64,000 bases of DNA from Polyangiaceae bacterium. GTDB lineage: Bacteria > Myxococcota_A > Polyangia > Polyangiales > Polyangiaceae. The position numbers were made by a program, and so were the translations under genes. Below the pieces are notes generated by a model. It was not told the origin of the DNA. It made no database searches and saw only the letters and a list, made by a program, of their open reading frames with translations. Positions 17,403 through 26,383 of the stretch are shown piece by piece (within the stretch, counting starts at the first letter, position 1; each line of letters starts with the position of its first letter). The DNA lies in assembly GCA_016719945.1 (NCBI GenBank), contig JADJYE010000015.1, forward strand, positions 1 to 64,000, given 5' to 3'.

Positions 17403-18889
17403 TGCGCTCGGCGAGCGCGCTCGAGGCCTCTGCGAGCCTGGCGCAGGCCGTCGAGCGCGGCGCGCCGCTCTCGAAGCTGACCCTGCCGACGTGGCGCAAG
17501 GCGACCGATCAGGACGGCGACGGCGTGAGCGGCAAGTTCGGCGGCGGCGACTGCGACGATCGGAACCCCGCGATCGGTCCGCTGGCGGAGGAGATCCTCG
17601 ACAACGGGATCGACGAGGACTGCAGCGGCGCCGACCTGACGCGGCAGACCGTGCTCGATCTCGCGCCCGCGTCGAAGGTGCTCGCGGTCGACGAGAAGCT
17701 GTTCCCCGACGATCTCAACGTGGTGCTGCTCAGCATCGACACGCTGCGGTTCGATCTCGGCTACGCGGGGTACAAGCGGCCGATCTCCCCGAACATCGAC
17801 GCGCTCGCAGCGAAGGGGACGATCTTCGAGACCGCGTACAGCCTCGCGAGCTACACGGGCAAGGCGGTCGGCCCGATGATGATCGGGAAATATGGCTCCG
17901 AGACGAACCGCAACTGGGGCCATTTCAACAAGTTCTCGACCGAAGACACGTTCCTCGCCGAGCGACTGAAGCGCGCCAACGTGAGGACCATGGCGGTCCA
18001 CGCCCATCGCTACTTCGACGATTTCGGCGGCCTGCACCGTGGCTTCGACCTGATGGATTTCTCGGCGGCCCCCCCGAAGGATGCGCCGTGGGACGTCGAC
18101 ACCAAGGCGACGAGCAAGGAGATCACCGACGCCGCGATCTCGATGCTCGGTCGGCCCGAGAACACCAAGGGTCGGTTCTTCCTCTGGGTCCACTACCTCG
18201 ACCCGCACGCCGACTACCTGCGCCACGAGGGCATCGACTTCGGGGGCTCGCCGCGCGACCTGTACGACGGCGAGGTCGCGTTCACCGACAAACATGTCGG
18301 GCGCCTGCTCGACGCGATCGAGCGTGAGCCCTGGGGCAAGCGCACCGCCGTCATCCTGACCAGCGATCACGGCGAGGCGTTCGGGGAGCACGACATGTGG
18401 CGCCACGGCTTCGAGGTGTGGGAGGTCCTGGTCCGCGTTCCCCTGCTCGTCTACGTGCCGGGGTCGACGCCGCGCCGCGTCCCCGCTCGTCGCAGCACCA
18501 TCGACGTCGTGCCGACGATCCTCCAGCTCATGAAGATCCCCATCCCGCCGCGGCCCGAGCCGGGCGCGCAAGGGGTCGACTTCGTCTCCGGCAACTCGCT
18601 CTTGCCCGACGTCTTCTTGGAGCCGGGCGCCTCACACGCTGCGCGCGACGTGTTCGTCGACATGCCCGCGGGCCCCTACAACGACGCGCGCCGCGCCCTG
18701 ATCCACGAGGACCTGAAGCTGATCGTGTCGAACGAGGCCCGCTTCGACCTCTTCGATCTCGCGGCAGACCCGGCGGAGGCGCAGAACCTGGCGAAGTCCG
18801 ACCCGGCGCGCCTCGACAAGATGAAGGAGCGCTACGCGGCGACGAAGGCGTGGCTGCGCGAGATCAAGGTCACCGGCAAGCGCAAGTGA
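17399..18889 (+). CDS. Sulfatase-like hydrolase domain with inserted MopE-like metal-binding motif
   Basis: 496 aa open frame beginning at GTG 17399, but homology suggests it is the C-terminal part of the gene starting at 16608. Residues about 35-80 hold a MopE-type acidic motif (DQDGDGVSGKFGGGDCDD then LDNGIDEDCSG). The alkaline-phosphatase-superfamily domain follows: VVLLSIDTLRFD metal site, GKYGSETNRNWG, WVHYLDPHADY, TSDHGEAFGEHDMW, LVRVPLLVYVPGS and a C-terminal DLFDLAADPAEAQNL typical of sulfatases. No CxPxR formylglycine motif is visible. If expressed alone it would lack the membrane anchor. Confidence 0.82.
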   Translation: MVRSASALEASASLAQAVERGAPLSKLTLPTWRKATDQDGDGVSGKFGGGDCDDRNPAIGPLAEEILDNGIDEDCSGADLTRQTVLDLAPASKVLAVDEKLFPDDLNVVLLSIDTLRFDLGYAGYKRPISPNIDALAAKGTIFETAYSLASYTGKAVGPMMIGKYGSETNRNWGHFNKFSTEDTFLAERLKRANVRTMAVHAHRYFDDFGGLHRGFDLMDFSAAPPKDAPWDVDTKATSKEITDAAISMLGRPENTKGRFFLWVHYLDPHADYLRHEGIDFGGSPRDLYDGEVAFTDKHVGRLLDAIEREPWGKRTAVILTSDHGEAFGEHDMWRHGFEVWEVLVRVPLLVYVPGSTPRRVPARRSTIDVVPTILQLMKIPIPPRPEPGAQGVDFVSGNSLLPDVFLEPGASHAARDVFVDMPAGPYNDARRALIHEDLKLIVSNEARFDLFDLAADPAEAQNLAKSDPARLDKMKERYAATKAWLREIKVTGKRK

Positions 18890-18892
18890 CGC

Positions 18893-21193
18893 TCACCCGC
18901 CGGTGACGACCACGCGGTGCTCCTTGGCGAACAGCACCTTCGCGGCGTTCATCACGTCGACGGTGTCGACGTCCTTCAGCTTCGACCGGATGCGCTGCCC
19001 GTTGCGCACGACCCACCCCCTGGGAATGCCTCGGAGCTTCGCCAGCTCGCGTTCCCGCGCGATCGTGATCTTCAGCGCAGCGCGCGCGGCCTCCAGGTCG
19101 ACGTCGGTCGGGCCGATCGAGACCAGCTTGGCGATCGCCGCGTCGATCGCGCCCTCGACGTCGGAGATCGTCGCTGGCTCGATCGGCTTGGCCGCGATCC
19201 AGCCCACGGTCGCCTGGGGTGAGAGCTCGAGCGCACACGCGACCTCGGCCGCGATGGACTGCCCCTGGCGCAGGGCCTTGTAGGCGACGCCGAGCTTGGG
19301 CTGACACGCGAGGAGGAACGCGACGTGCATCGCCGTCTCGTCCTTGTCTCGCAGCGGAGGTGACGCCCAGCCGATCAAGAGGTCCTTCGCGTCGGCGCCG
19401 AGCGCGACGCGACCTGCGAACGCCGATTTGGCGAGCTTCTCCGGCTCGAAGACGCCGCGGAGCGCCGCCTCCACGGCCAGCCCCGTCGTCTCGGGCGTCA
19501 CGTCTCCGCGCACCGTGACGGTCGCCTCGAGCGCCCACGGCGGCTCGATCTCGAGGAACGGATCGTCGTCCCGATCGGTCGTCCCGACGAGCAGCGCGCC
19601 GGCCATCGGGTGCCCCTCGGGGAAGGCGCGCTGCGACAGCGCAGCGAAGACGTCGGCGCGGCCGCGACGCGCGTAGAGGCCTCGCCGACGTCCGGCGAGG
19701 TGCTCGCGCAGATCCAGGGCCGCGGGGCCGGTCAGCGTGCGCTGGAGATCTTTCTTGAGCTGGCGGAGCGCCTCGTCGAGCTCGGCAGGCTTCACCTTGC
19801 GGACCTCGAGCTCGTGGCTCTTCCCGGTCGGCTTGCGATCGTTGGTCGGGTCGACGACCACGACGCGGGCCGAGAGCTCGAGCGCCTCGAGCGGCTCGTC
19901 CTTCAGCTCGACGAAGACACCGCTGGCGAGCTGGTAGGTGTTCGGCCGCGACGAGACGGGGTCGAGCAGCCGCTTGGCGACCTCCGCGGCGTCGTTCTTC
20001 TTCTTCATGATGCCGGCGGTGCGCGGCTTCTCGTCCGCCTGCGCGTCGACGACCACCGACGACAGCGGTGGAGAGACCGGCAGCTCGGCCTCGCGCTCGA
20101 GCAAGGCAGGCAGCGCCGCCAGCGTCTGCTCGACGTAGTCCGTCGGGATCTGGACGAGCAGGTCGCCCTTGCCGGGGGGCAGCCGGTCGGTCAGCAGATC
20201 GGGGTTGTGCTCGCGCAGCGTGGCGATGGAGATGTCGGCCGCCTTGGCGATCACCCCGAGCCGGGTGCCAGCTGGAACGGCGATCTCCGTGAAGCGCAGC
20301 GGGTCGTAGGGCTGCTCGTCGTCGAGCGCGAGCAGCTGCCGGTTGGAGACGACGATCGCGAACGCGTGGATCATGGGGACGAAGTGCGCCGTCTCACGGG
20401 GCAGGACCTTCTGGGACGCGAGCTCGTGGAAGGCCACCGGGGCGTGGGGCTCGAGGCCGAGCTTGTTTCGAGCCGCGTCCATCGCCTCGAGCAACCTGCC
20501 TTCGCCGCAGTTGTACGCCGCGAGCGCGAGGTCCCACGAGCCGAGCTGCTCCTTCAGGATCGCGAGGTAAGAGAAGGCCGCGTCGCTCGAGCGGACGACG
20601 CTGCGACGCTCGTCGAGCTCCGGGCCCATGGCGAGGCCGAAGCGCTCGGCGGTCACAGGCATGATCTGGAAGAGCCCGACGGCGCCAGCGGGGGAGACCG
20701 CCTGAGGGTTGAAGCCGCTCTCGATCGCCGCGAGCCACATCAGGTCTTCGGGGAGGTCCAGCTCACGCAGCTTGCGCGCGAAGTGCTCCTGGTAGCGCGA
20801 CGAGCGGTGGAATCGCTCGAAGAACGCCTGCCGGCCCTTGTCCGAGGTGCCAAAATGCTCGACGTAGCGCATCGTCAGCCGCGTCACGGGGACGGGCAGG
20901 TCGGAGAGCGTGGTGACCAAGCCCTCGAGGCTCGGCGTGATGTCGGCGCTCGGATCGACGACCTCGAAGTCCCCGATCAGGTCGGGCTGCTCGACCCCCG
21001 CGAGCTCGGAGACCGGGGGAGGCGCCTCGCTCGCGGCGGGCGGGGCGGGGGGGCAGCTGCCCGCGTCGGGGTCCTGGCAGGCGAGCGCCAGCGCGAGGAG
21101 CGGCGCGAGCCACGCGCGCGGGGCCGCCGACGCGTACCGCGGCTCGGACGATCCCACGGTGGATCGAGCTCCATTGGACTGCGAGTGCCGCAC
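18893..21193 (-). CDS. MltD-like lytic transglycosylase fused to a peptidase M16-like domain
   Basis: 766 aa exported lipoprotein (LAPLLALALACQDPD). Residues about 90-260 are an SLT/MltD-type lytic transglycosylase: LMWLAAIESGFNPQAVSPAG with the catalytic Glu, GLFQIMPVTAERFGL, and LALAAYNCGEG. A LysM-like module follows (FTEIAVPAGTRLGVIAKAAD ... LREHNPDLLTDRLPPG). The C-terminal 300 residues (from about LSQRAFPEGHPM to the end) resemble one M16/insulinase half-domain, including AFLLACQPKLGVAYKALRQG and TPETTGLAVEAALRGVFEPE, but show no HxxEH zinc motif, so this part is probably non-catalytic. The fusion is unusual. Start is GTG 21193. Confidence 0.85.
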   Translation of the reverse strand: MRHSQSNGARSTVGSSEPRYASAAPRAWLAPLLALALACQDPDAGSCPPAPPAASEAPPPVSELAGVEQPDLIGDFEVVDPSADITPSLEGLVTTLSDLPVPVTRLTMRYVEHFGTSDKGRQAFFERFHRSSRYQEHFARKLRELDLPEDLMWLAAIESGFNPQAVSPAGAVGLFQIMPVTAERFGLAMGPELDERRSVVRSSDAAFSYLAILKEQLGSWDLALAAYNCGEGRLLEAMDAARNKLGLEPHAPVAFHELASQKVLPRETAHFVPMIHAFAIVVSNRQLLALDDEQPYDPLRFTEIAVPAGTRLGVIAKAADISIATLREHNPDLLTDRLPPGKGDLLVQIPTDYVEQTLAALPALLEREAELPVSPPLSSVVVDAQADEKPRTAGIMKKKNDAAEVAKRLLDPVSSRPNTYQLASGVFVELKDEPLEALELSARVVVVDPTNDRKPTGKSHELEVRKVKPAELDEALRQLKKDLQRTLTGPAALDLREHLAGRRRGLYARRGRADVFAALSQRAFPEGHPMAGALLVGTTDRDDDPFLEIEPPWALEATVTVRGDVTPETTGLAVEAALRGVFEPEKLAKSAFAGRVALGADAKDLLIGWASPPLRDKDETAMHVAFLLACQPKLGVAYKALRQGQSIAAEVACALELSPQATVGWIAAKPIEPATISDVEGAIDAAIAKLVSIGPTDVDLEAARAALKITIARERELAKLRGIPRGWVVRNGQRIRSKLKDVDTVDVMNAAKVLFAKEHRVVVTGG

Positions 21194-21315
21194 GTCGAGG
21201 ACGGCCAGTTTCTATCACGACTCCCCCCCCTACAACTGAACGTGCTTCTGGGGACGCGTCCCTCGACCTTGACGACGCGCGATGGGCCGCGCGCGTGATA
21301 TGTTCGGCGGCGGTC

Positions 21316-22029
21316 ATGGCGAGCCCATTCCAGGTGACCCCCGGCGCGGTCGTGTTCGATCTCGACGGGACCCTGATCGACAGCCGCGGGGACATCGCGG
21401 CGGCCGTGAACCATGCGCTGCTCAAGGCCGGCCGAGTCCCGCTCGCCGCCGGCGTGATCGCGGGGTTCGTCGGCGACGGCGCGCGCTCACTGCTCGCCCG
21501 CTGCGCCAAGCTGCCCGAGACCGACCCCGCGCTCGACGATCTGCTCGAGCGCTTCACCGAATATTACGTGGCGCACCCGACCGACTTCACCAAGTGGGCG
21601 GAGGGAGCACCCCAGGTGCTCGATCGCGTGGCCGAGCTCGAGCTCCCCATCGCGCTGTGCACCAACAAGCCTCGCGCCGTGACGGAGGCGGTCCTCTCTG
21701 CGCTCGGGGTTCGCACCAGGTTTCGCGCGATGTACGCCGGAGGCGACGGCCCCGAGAAGAAGCCGGCTCCGGGTCCGCTGATCGCGCTCGCCAAGCGGCT
21801 GGGCCTGGAGCTGGGCGCGCTGGTGATGGTCGGCGATGGGCCGCAAGACGTAGAGTGCGCGCGGCGCGCGGGGTGCCGGGTGGTCGGCGTGGTGTCCACC
21901 TATTCGGCGCGCGACCGAGTCGTGAGCGCGCAGCCCGACGTGGTCATCGAGAGCCTCTCCGAGCTGCCCGAGATCGTGCGTCGCTGGTGCGACTCGACGA
22001 CCCGACTTCAAGCCATTCGCCCGCGCTGA
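21316..22029 (+). CDS. gph: HAD-family phosphoglycolate phosphatase-like hydrolase
   Basis: 237 aa. HAD motif I VVFDLDGTLIDSRGD, helical cap with LLERFTEYYV, motif II LCTNKPR, motif III Lys in EKKPAPGPL, motif IV MVGDGPQDVECARRAGC. This is the phosphoglycolate phosphatase (Gph) subgroup pattern, removing phosphate from 2-phosphoglycolate produced in DNA repair. The downstream ATG (MASPFQV) was preferred over one seven codons earlier because it starts the conserved domain compactly. Confidence 0.88.
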   Translation: MASPFQVTPGAVVFDLDGTLIDSRGDIAAAVNHALLKAGRVPLAAGVIAGFVGDGARSLLARCAKLPETDPALDDLLERFTEYYVAHPTDFTKWAEGAPQVLDRVAELELPIALCTNKPRAVTEAVLSALGVRTRFRAMYAGGDGPEKKPAPGPLIALAKRLGLELGALVMVGDGPQDVECARRAGCRVVGVVSTYSARDRVVSAQPDVVIESLSELPEIVRRWCDSTTRLQAIRPR

Positions 22030-22119
22030 GCGCGCCCCGAGCGAGGCGCTGAAAAGGCGGTGCAATGCCTCGCGACCGGTGTATCCTCGCACCGGCCGTC
22101 ACGACCGGCTCGCTCATCG

Positions 22120-24294
22120 ATGCCCGACACGTCTCTCATCGGAACGACGCTCGCCGGTAACTTCCGGATCACGGGTGTGATCGGCGAAGGCGGCATGGCG
22201 ACGGTCTATCGCGGCGTGCCCGTCGCGGGCGGGGCCGAGGTCGCGGTCAAGATCATGAACCCGGACCTGGCGAAGGAGAGCCGCTTCGTCCGCCGGTTCC
22301 GGCGCGAGGCGCGCGCCGCGGCCATGCTCAAGCACCCGAACACGGTGCAGATCCTCGAGTTCGGCGTCGATCGCGGCATGGTGTTCCTCGCGATGGAGCT
22401 GCTCCAGGGCTTCGATCTGGCGATGTTGCTGCACCGCGAGCGGCGCATCCCCGAGGCTCGCGCCGTGCAGATCGTCGTCCAGGTGTGCCGCGCGCTGTCG
22501 GCCGCGCACGAGCAGTCGATCGTCCACCGCGATCTCAAGCCGGACAACATCATGTTGGTCCCCACGCCATCGGGCACGGCCCCGCCGATCGCGGGGATGG
22601 GCCCGAACGACTTCGTGAAGGTGCTCGATTTCGGCATCGCGAAGATCCTCGACGAAGACCCGAGCGCCGATCGCTCGGTCGACACCCGCGCCGAGCCGAT
22701 CACCCAAGAGAAGTCGATGCTGACGCGCGTCGGCACCATCGTCGGGACGCCCGCCTACATGGCGCCGGAGCAAGGCCGCGCCGAGGCGGTCGATGCGCGG
22801 ACGGATCTCTACGCATGTGGGGTGCTGCTCTACGAGCTCATCACGGGGCGCGTCCCGTTCAGCGGAGAGACCCCGATGCAGGTCGTGATGCGTCACGTGA
22901 ACGAGCCGCCGCGGCCGCCGAGCGACCTCTCCAAGGTCGACCCCGGCCTCGAGCAGCTCATCATGCGCGCGCTCGCGAAGTACCCCTCGCAGCGGCAGCA
23001 GAGCGCGGAGGAGATGGCCTTCGATCTGCTCCGCTTGCTGCCCACCCTCACCGGCGCGGCCGTGCCGCTCCCGGAGGACGACGCGGCCAAGAAGACCCTC
23101 GTCCTCGATCAGGCCGCGCCTGCGCCGAACCCACTCGCAGGGGTCACCCGCGCCCCGCAGCCTCGACCCGCGGCCGGCGCACCGGCCCCGCGCCCCGCAG
23201 CCGGAGCGCCCGCGACCCGCGCGAACCCGCCGCTGCCCGCGCCTCCGCCCGAGCCAGCCAAGGAGGAGGTCAACATCGGCTCCCCCTTCCCAACGCTCAA
23301 CATCGAGGTCCCCGACGACATCTTCCCGGCGGCCTTGGGCGCTGCGAGCTTGGGAGCACCGGCCACGGCGCTGCCTTCGTCTTCGAACCCAGCGCCCACG
23401 CAGCGCATCGATCCCGCGACGCGGGCGGCCCCCGGCGGGTCGCCGCGCCCGGCCGCCGGCGCGCCCGCCGCGCGGCCGGCCCCGAAGCCGATCCCCCTGG
23501 TCACCCCCGGCGCCGCTCGACCCGGGCTCGATCAGACGATGCAGTCGCCCGGCCCCGGTGACTCGGTGCCCCCTCCGCCCAGCGAGGACGAAGAAGAGGC
23601 GCCGACGTTCGTGAAGGCGCCGCCGATGGCGCCGACCGACGCGGTGAAGGCGCGGATGTCGCTCGCCGAAGAGCAAATGGCGCAGGCGCTCGGGCAGCCT
23701 CCGCCAGGTCAACCTCCCGCCGCACAGGGAGCGGGCATCGGGCAGGGTCTGCCGAAGTTCAGCGGCCCAGAGAGCGTCGAGCCGACCCTGATCGCCGGCC
23801 AGCAGCCGCTCGACGCGACCCGCATCTCGAACCCACCCCCCGGACCCGTAGCGGCCTCGGCGACCGCGGTGCCGGCGACGCACAACCTCAAGGACCTCCA
23901 AGCGACCGTCCCGCTCGAGCCCGAGGAGGTGGAGCGGGCCATGAAAGAGGCCCTCGCGAAGCGCGCGACGCCTCCGCCGGTGGCCCAGGCTGGCCTCGAC
24001 AAGACGGCGATCGTCCCCGAAGGCCCGCCGCCCCGGGTCCCCGAAGCTGCCCCGCTCGGGGCAGACAAGCCGCTTCGCCGGCCAACGTCGGAGCTCATTC
24101 CCATCCACGCGGCCGAGGAGCCCGCAGCGGGCGCCATGGCTCCGCAAAAGGTCGAGGCGCCGCTCGTCTGGGAGCCGAAGGGCAAGCGGCTGTCCGGGGC
24201 GACCGCGCTCGTGGTGGGGATCGCGATCGGCGCCGTCCTCGTGGCGATCGTGATCGGCGTCCTGTTCCTGCTGAAGGGCGACGCAGGGAACTGA
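22120..24294 (+). CDS. Membrane-anchored Hanks-type Ser/Thr protein kinase
   Basis: 724 aa. The kinase domain spans about residues 12-325: Gly-rich loop IGEGGMATVY, VAVKIM lysine, HRDLKPDN catalytic loop, LDFGIAKIL (DFG), and TPAYMAPEQ. A Pro/Ala-rich region of about 370 residues follows, with scattered repeats (PRPAAGAPA) and possible phosphosites (EEAPTFVKAPPM). A single membrane helix lies near the C-terminus (ALVVGIAIGAVLVAIVIGVL) with almost no periplasmic part, so it does not act as a ligand receptor of the PASTA kind. Start ATG 22120 (MPDTSLIG) is two bases before an alternative context; the longer frame lacks domain support. Confidence 0.93.
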   Translation: MPDTSLIGTTLAGNFRITGVIGEGGMATVYRGVPVAGGAEVAVKIMNPDLAKESRFVRRFRREARAAAMLKHPNTVQILEFGVDRGMVFLAMELLQGFDLAMLLHRERRIPEARAVQIVVQVCRALSAAHEQSIVHRDLKPDNIMLVPTPSGTAPPIAGMGPNDFVKVLDFGIAKILDEDPSADRSVDTRAEPITQEKSMLTRVGTIVGTPAYMAPEQGRAEAVDARTDLYACGVLLYELITGRVPFSGETPMQVVMRHVNEPPRPPSDLSKVDPGLEQLIMRALAKYPSQRQQSAEEMAFDLLRLLPTLTGAAVPLPEDDAAKKTLVLDQAAPAPNPLAGVTRAPQPRPAAGAPAPRPAAGAPATRANPPLPAPPPEPAKEEVNIGSPFPTLNIEVPDDIFPAALGAASLGAPATALPSSSNPAPTQRIDPATRAAPGGSPRPAAGAPAARPAPKPIPLVTPGAARPGLDQTMQSPGPGDSVPPPPSEDEEEAPTFVKAPPMAPTDAVKARMSLAEEQMAQALGQPPPGQPPAAQGAGIGQGLPKFSGPESVEPTLIAGQQPLDATRISNPPPGPVAASATAVPATHNLKDLQATVPLEPEEVERAMKEALAKRATPPPVAQAGLDKTAIVPEGPPPRVPEAAPLGADKPLRRPTSELIPIHAAEEPAAGAMAPQKVEAPLVWEPKGKRLSGATALVVGIAIGAVLVAIVIGVLFLLKGDAGN

Positions 24295-24350
24295 GCGCGC
24301 CCCTGCGCGGGACGGTTGCCCAGACCCACCCTCGTTGATAAGCAGTTCAG

Positions 24351-25205
24351 GTGGGCCGCCTGCGCGAAATGCTTCGCGCTCGGGAGGCGCCGCTCCTCAT
24401 GGGTGTGCTGAACTGCACGCCCGATTCGTTCTCGGATGGGGGGCAGTACCTCGATGAGCGCCGTGCGCTCGAACATGCCGAGAGCATGCTCGAAGAGGGC
24501 GCGACGATCATCGACGTCGGCGCCGAGTCCACGCGGCCTGGCGCCCGGAGGGTCCCGCCGGAGGAGCAGGCGAGGCGGCTCGGTGGTGTGGTGCGCGCCC
24601 TCGCGGCGCGGGGCGTGGTGGTCTCGATCGACACCACCTCGCCGGAGGTCGCGGCGCGGGCGCTCGACGACGGCGCGGAGCTGATCAACAGCGTGGAGCT
24701 CGGCCCAGCCGGGCAGCTCGCCGAGGTCGCGCGCTCGCGCGGCGCCGCTCTGGCGCTGATGCACAGCCTCGGCTCGATGGCGGACGAGCGCGCGTATTCA
24801 TCGGAGCCTGCCGGGGCGTACGGTGACGTGGTCGCCGACGTGAAGGGCGCGCTCTCGCGTGCGCGCGACCAGGCCACCGCCGCGGGGCTGTCCGCGGACG
24901 ACGTCCTGCTCGACCCGGGCCTCGGCTTCCACAAGAGCGCGCGTCACTCGCTCGAGCTCTGCGCGCACCTCGACGAGCTCGTCGCCCTCGGTCATCCGGT
25001 GCTGGTCGGGCCGAGCCGCAAGTCGTTCCTCGCCGCGGTGCTCGGTGGCTCGTCGGCGTCGCTGCCTCCCCCGCGCGAGCGGCTCGGCGCCACGATCGCG
25101 GCTTGCCTGCTGTGCGCGCGAAGAGGGGCCGCGGTGCTCCGCGTCCACGACCCGCGAGAGGTGCAGCAGGCGCTCTCGTTCGAGCAGGCGGCCCAGCATG
25201 TTTGA
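24351..25205 (+). CDS. folP: Dihydropteroate synthase
   Basis: 284 aa, cytoplasmic; joins p-aminobenzoate with dihydropterin pyrophosphate in folate synthesis. Signatures: MGVLNCTPDSFSDGG (DHPS signature 1), IIDVGAESTRPGA (signature 2), VVSIDTTSPEVA, LINSV, LDPGLGFHKSARHSLEL, and LVGPSRKSFL. Start GTG 24351. The stop overlaps the ATG of the diadenylate cyclase by 8 bp, linking folate synthesis with c-di-AMP genes in one operon. Confidence 0.95.
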   Translation: MGRLREMLRAREAPLLMGVLNCTPDSFSDGGQYLDERRALEHAESMLEEGATIIDVGAESTRPGARRVPPEEQARRLGGVVRALAARGVVVSIDTTSPEVAARALDDGAELINSVELGPAGQLAEVARSRGAALALMHSLGSMADERAYSSEPAGAYGDVVADVKGALSRARDQATAAGLSADDVLLDPGLGFHKSARHSLELCAHLDELVALGHPVLVGPSRKSFLAAVLGGSSASLPPPRERLGATIAACLLCARRGAAVLRVHDPREVQQALSFEQAAQHV

Positions 25206-26361
25206 GGCCCTCCAACGGATCTTCGCGGGCCAGTCGCAGTGGGAGATCGCGCGCGACTTCCTCGACATCGCGATCGTCGCCTACCTGATCTACCGCTTGC
25301 TGCTGATCGTGCGCGGCACGCGCGCGATGCAGATGGGCGTCGGCCTCGGGGTCATCCTCCTCTTGTACCTGGGCTCGAAATCAGCCGGGCTCGTCACGCT
25401 CCAGAGCCTGCTGCAGTACGTGCTGTCGTCGATCATCCTGATCGTCGTCGTCGTGTTCCAGAACGACATTCGCCGCGCGCTCATCCGCGTGGGGGGTCAG
25501 GCCTGGCTCGGACGCGGACGCCGACAGGAGCAGTCCCGCGTGATCGACGAGGTCGTCGCCGCGGTGACCGAGCTCGCCCGCCACCGCATCGGCGCGATCA
25601 TCGCGTTCGAGCAGGACGCGAACCTGCTCGAGTTCACCAAACACGAGGGGACGGTCATCGGCGCCGCGGTCACGCGCGAGCTGCTCGTCGCGATGTTCTA
25701 CCCCGAGTCGGTCAACAAGCTCCACGACGGCGCGGTCATCATCCGGGATCTCAAGATCGAGCGCGCGGGGGTGTTCTTCCCGATGCCCGAGGCCAAGGGG
25801 CTCGACTCGAGCATGGGCACGCGTCACCGCGCCGCGCTCGGGATCACGGAGGAGACCGACGCGGTCGTGGTCGTCGTCAGCGAAGAGCGGGGGACCATCA
25901 GCTTCTGCTTCAACGGCAACATCGTCCCCAACCTCGACGGGACCGCGCTGCGCCAGACCTTGAGCGGGCTGCTCGAGCAGAAGCCCGCGAAGCCCGGCGG
26001 GCGCGCGCCGGCGAGCGGGTCCCCCAAGCCCCAGAAGGAGACGCGCGTCGACAGCACGCCGGTGTTGACGCCGCCTCCCGCGTCGGTGCCCCGTCCCGCG
26101 CCGGTCGCGCTCCAGACGCCCATCCCCGCAGCTCGGCCCGCTCCAGCCCAGACCTCGCGGCTCGAGCGAGCGCGCGCCGAAGCCGCCCGCAGCGCAGAGC
26201 CCGAGGCGCCTCGCGCGAAGAAGGTCAGCCAGCCCATGCCACGCTCTGCGTCCTCGGGCCCTGCCGGCGACGGCGGCGTGAGCGAGCCCGTTCCCCCTCC
26301 TCCGATCGACCCAGCTTCGTCCCTTCCAGCCGGCCTCCGCTCGATGACGGGTCGGAGGTGA
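25198..26361 (+). CDS. cdaA: Diadenylate cyclase CdaA with Pro/Ala-rich C-terminal extension
   Basis: 387 aa; makes cyclic di-AMP from two ATP. Three N-terminal membrane helices (FLDIAIVAYLIYRLLLIV, MGVGLGVILLLYLGSKSAG, LLQYVLSSIILIVVVVFQND) are followed by the DAC domain with KLHDGAVIIRD (DGA motif) and GTRHRAALGIT (RHR motif), both intact. Typical CdaA proteins end near residue 270. Here about 120 extra Pro/Ala/Arg-rich residues follow (from KPAKPGGRAP), without a recognised domain. It overlaps folP upstream and is followed by a YbbR/CdaR gene, the usual CdaA partner. Confidence 0.93.
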   Translation: MFEALQRIFAGQSQWEIARDFLDIAIVAYLIYRLLLIVRGTRAMQMGVGLGVILLLYLGSKSAGLVTLQSLLQYVLSSIILIVVVVFQNDIRRALIRVGGQAWLGRGRRQEQSRVIDEVVAAVTELARHRIGAIIAFEQDANLLEFTKHEGTVIGAAVTRELLVAMFYPESVNKLHDGAVIIRDLKIERAGVFFPMPEAKGLDSSMGTRHRAALGITEETDAVVVVVSEERGTISFCFNGNIVPNLDGTALRQTLSGLLEQKPAKPGGRAPASGSPKPQKETRVDSTPVLTPPPASVPRPAPVALQTPIPAARPAPAQTSRLERARAEAARSAEPEAPRAKKVSQPMPRSASSGPAGDGGVSEPVPPPPIDPASSLPAGLRSMTGRR

Positions 26362-26383
26362 TCTCGCCGCGCGGGGAGGACGG

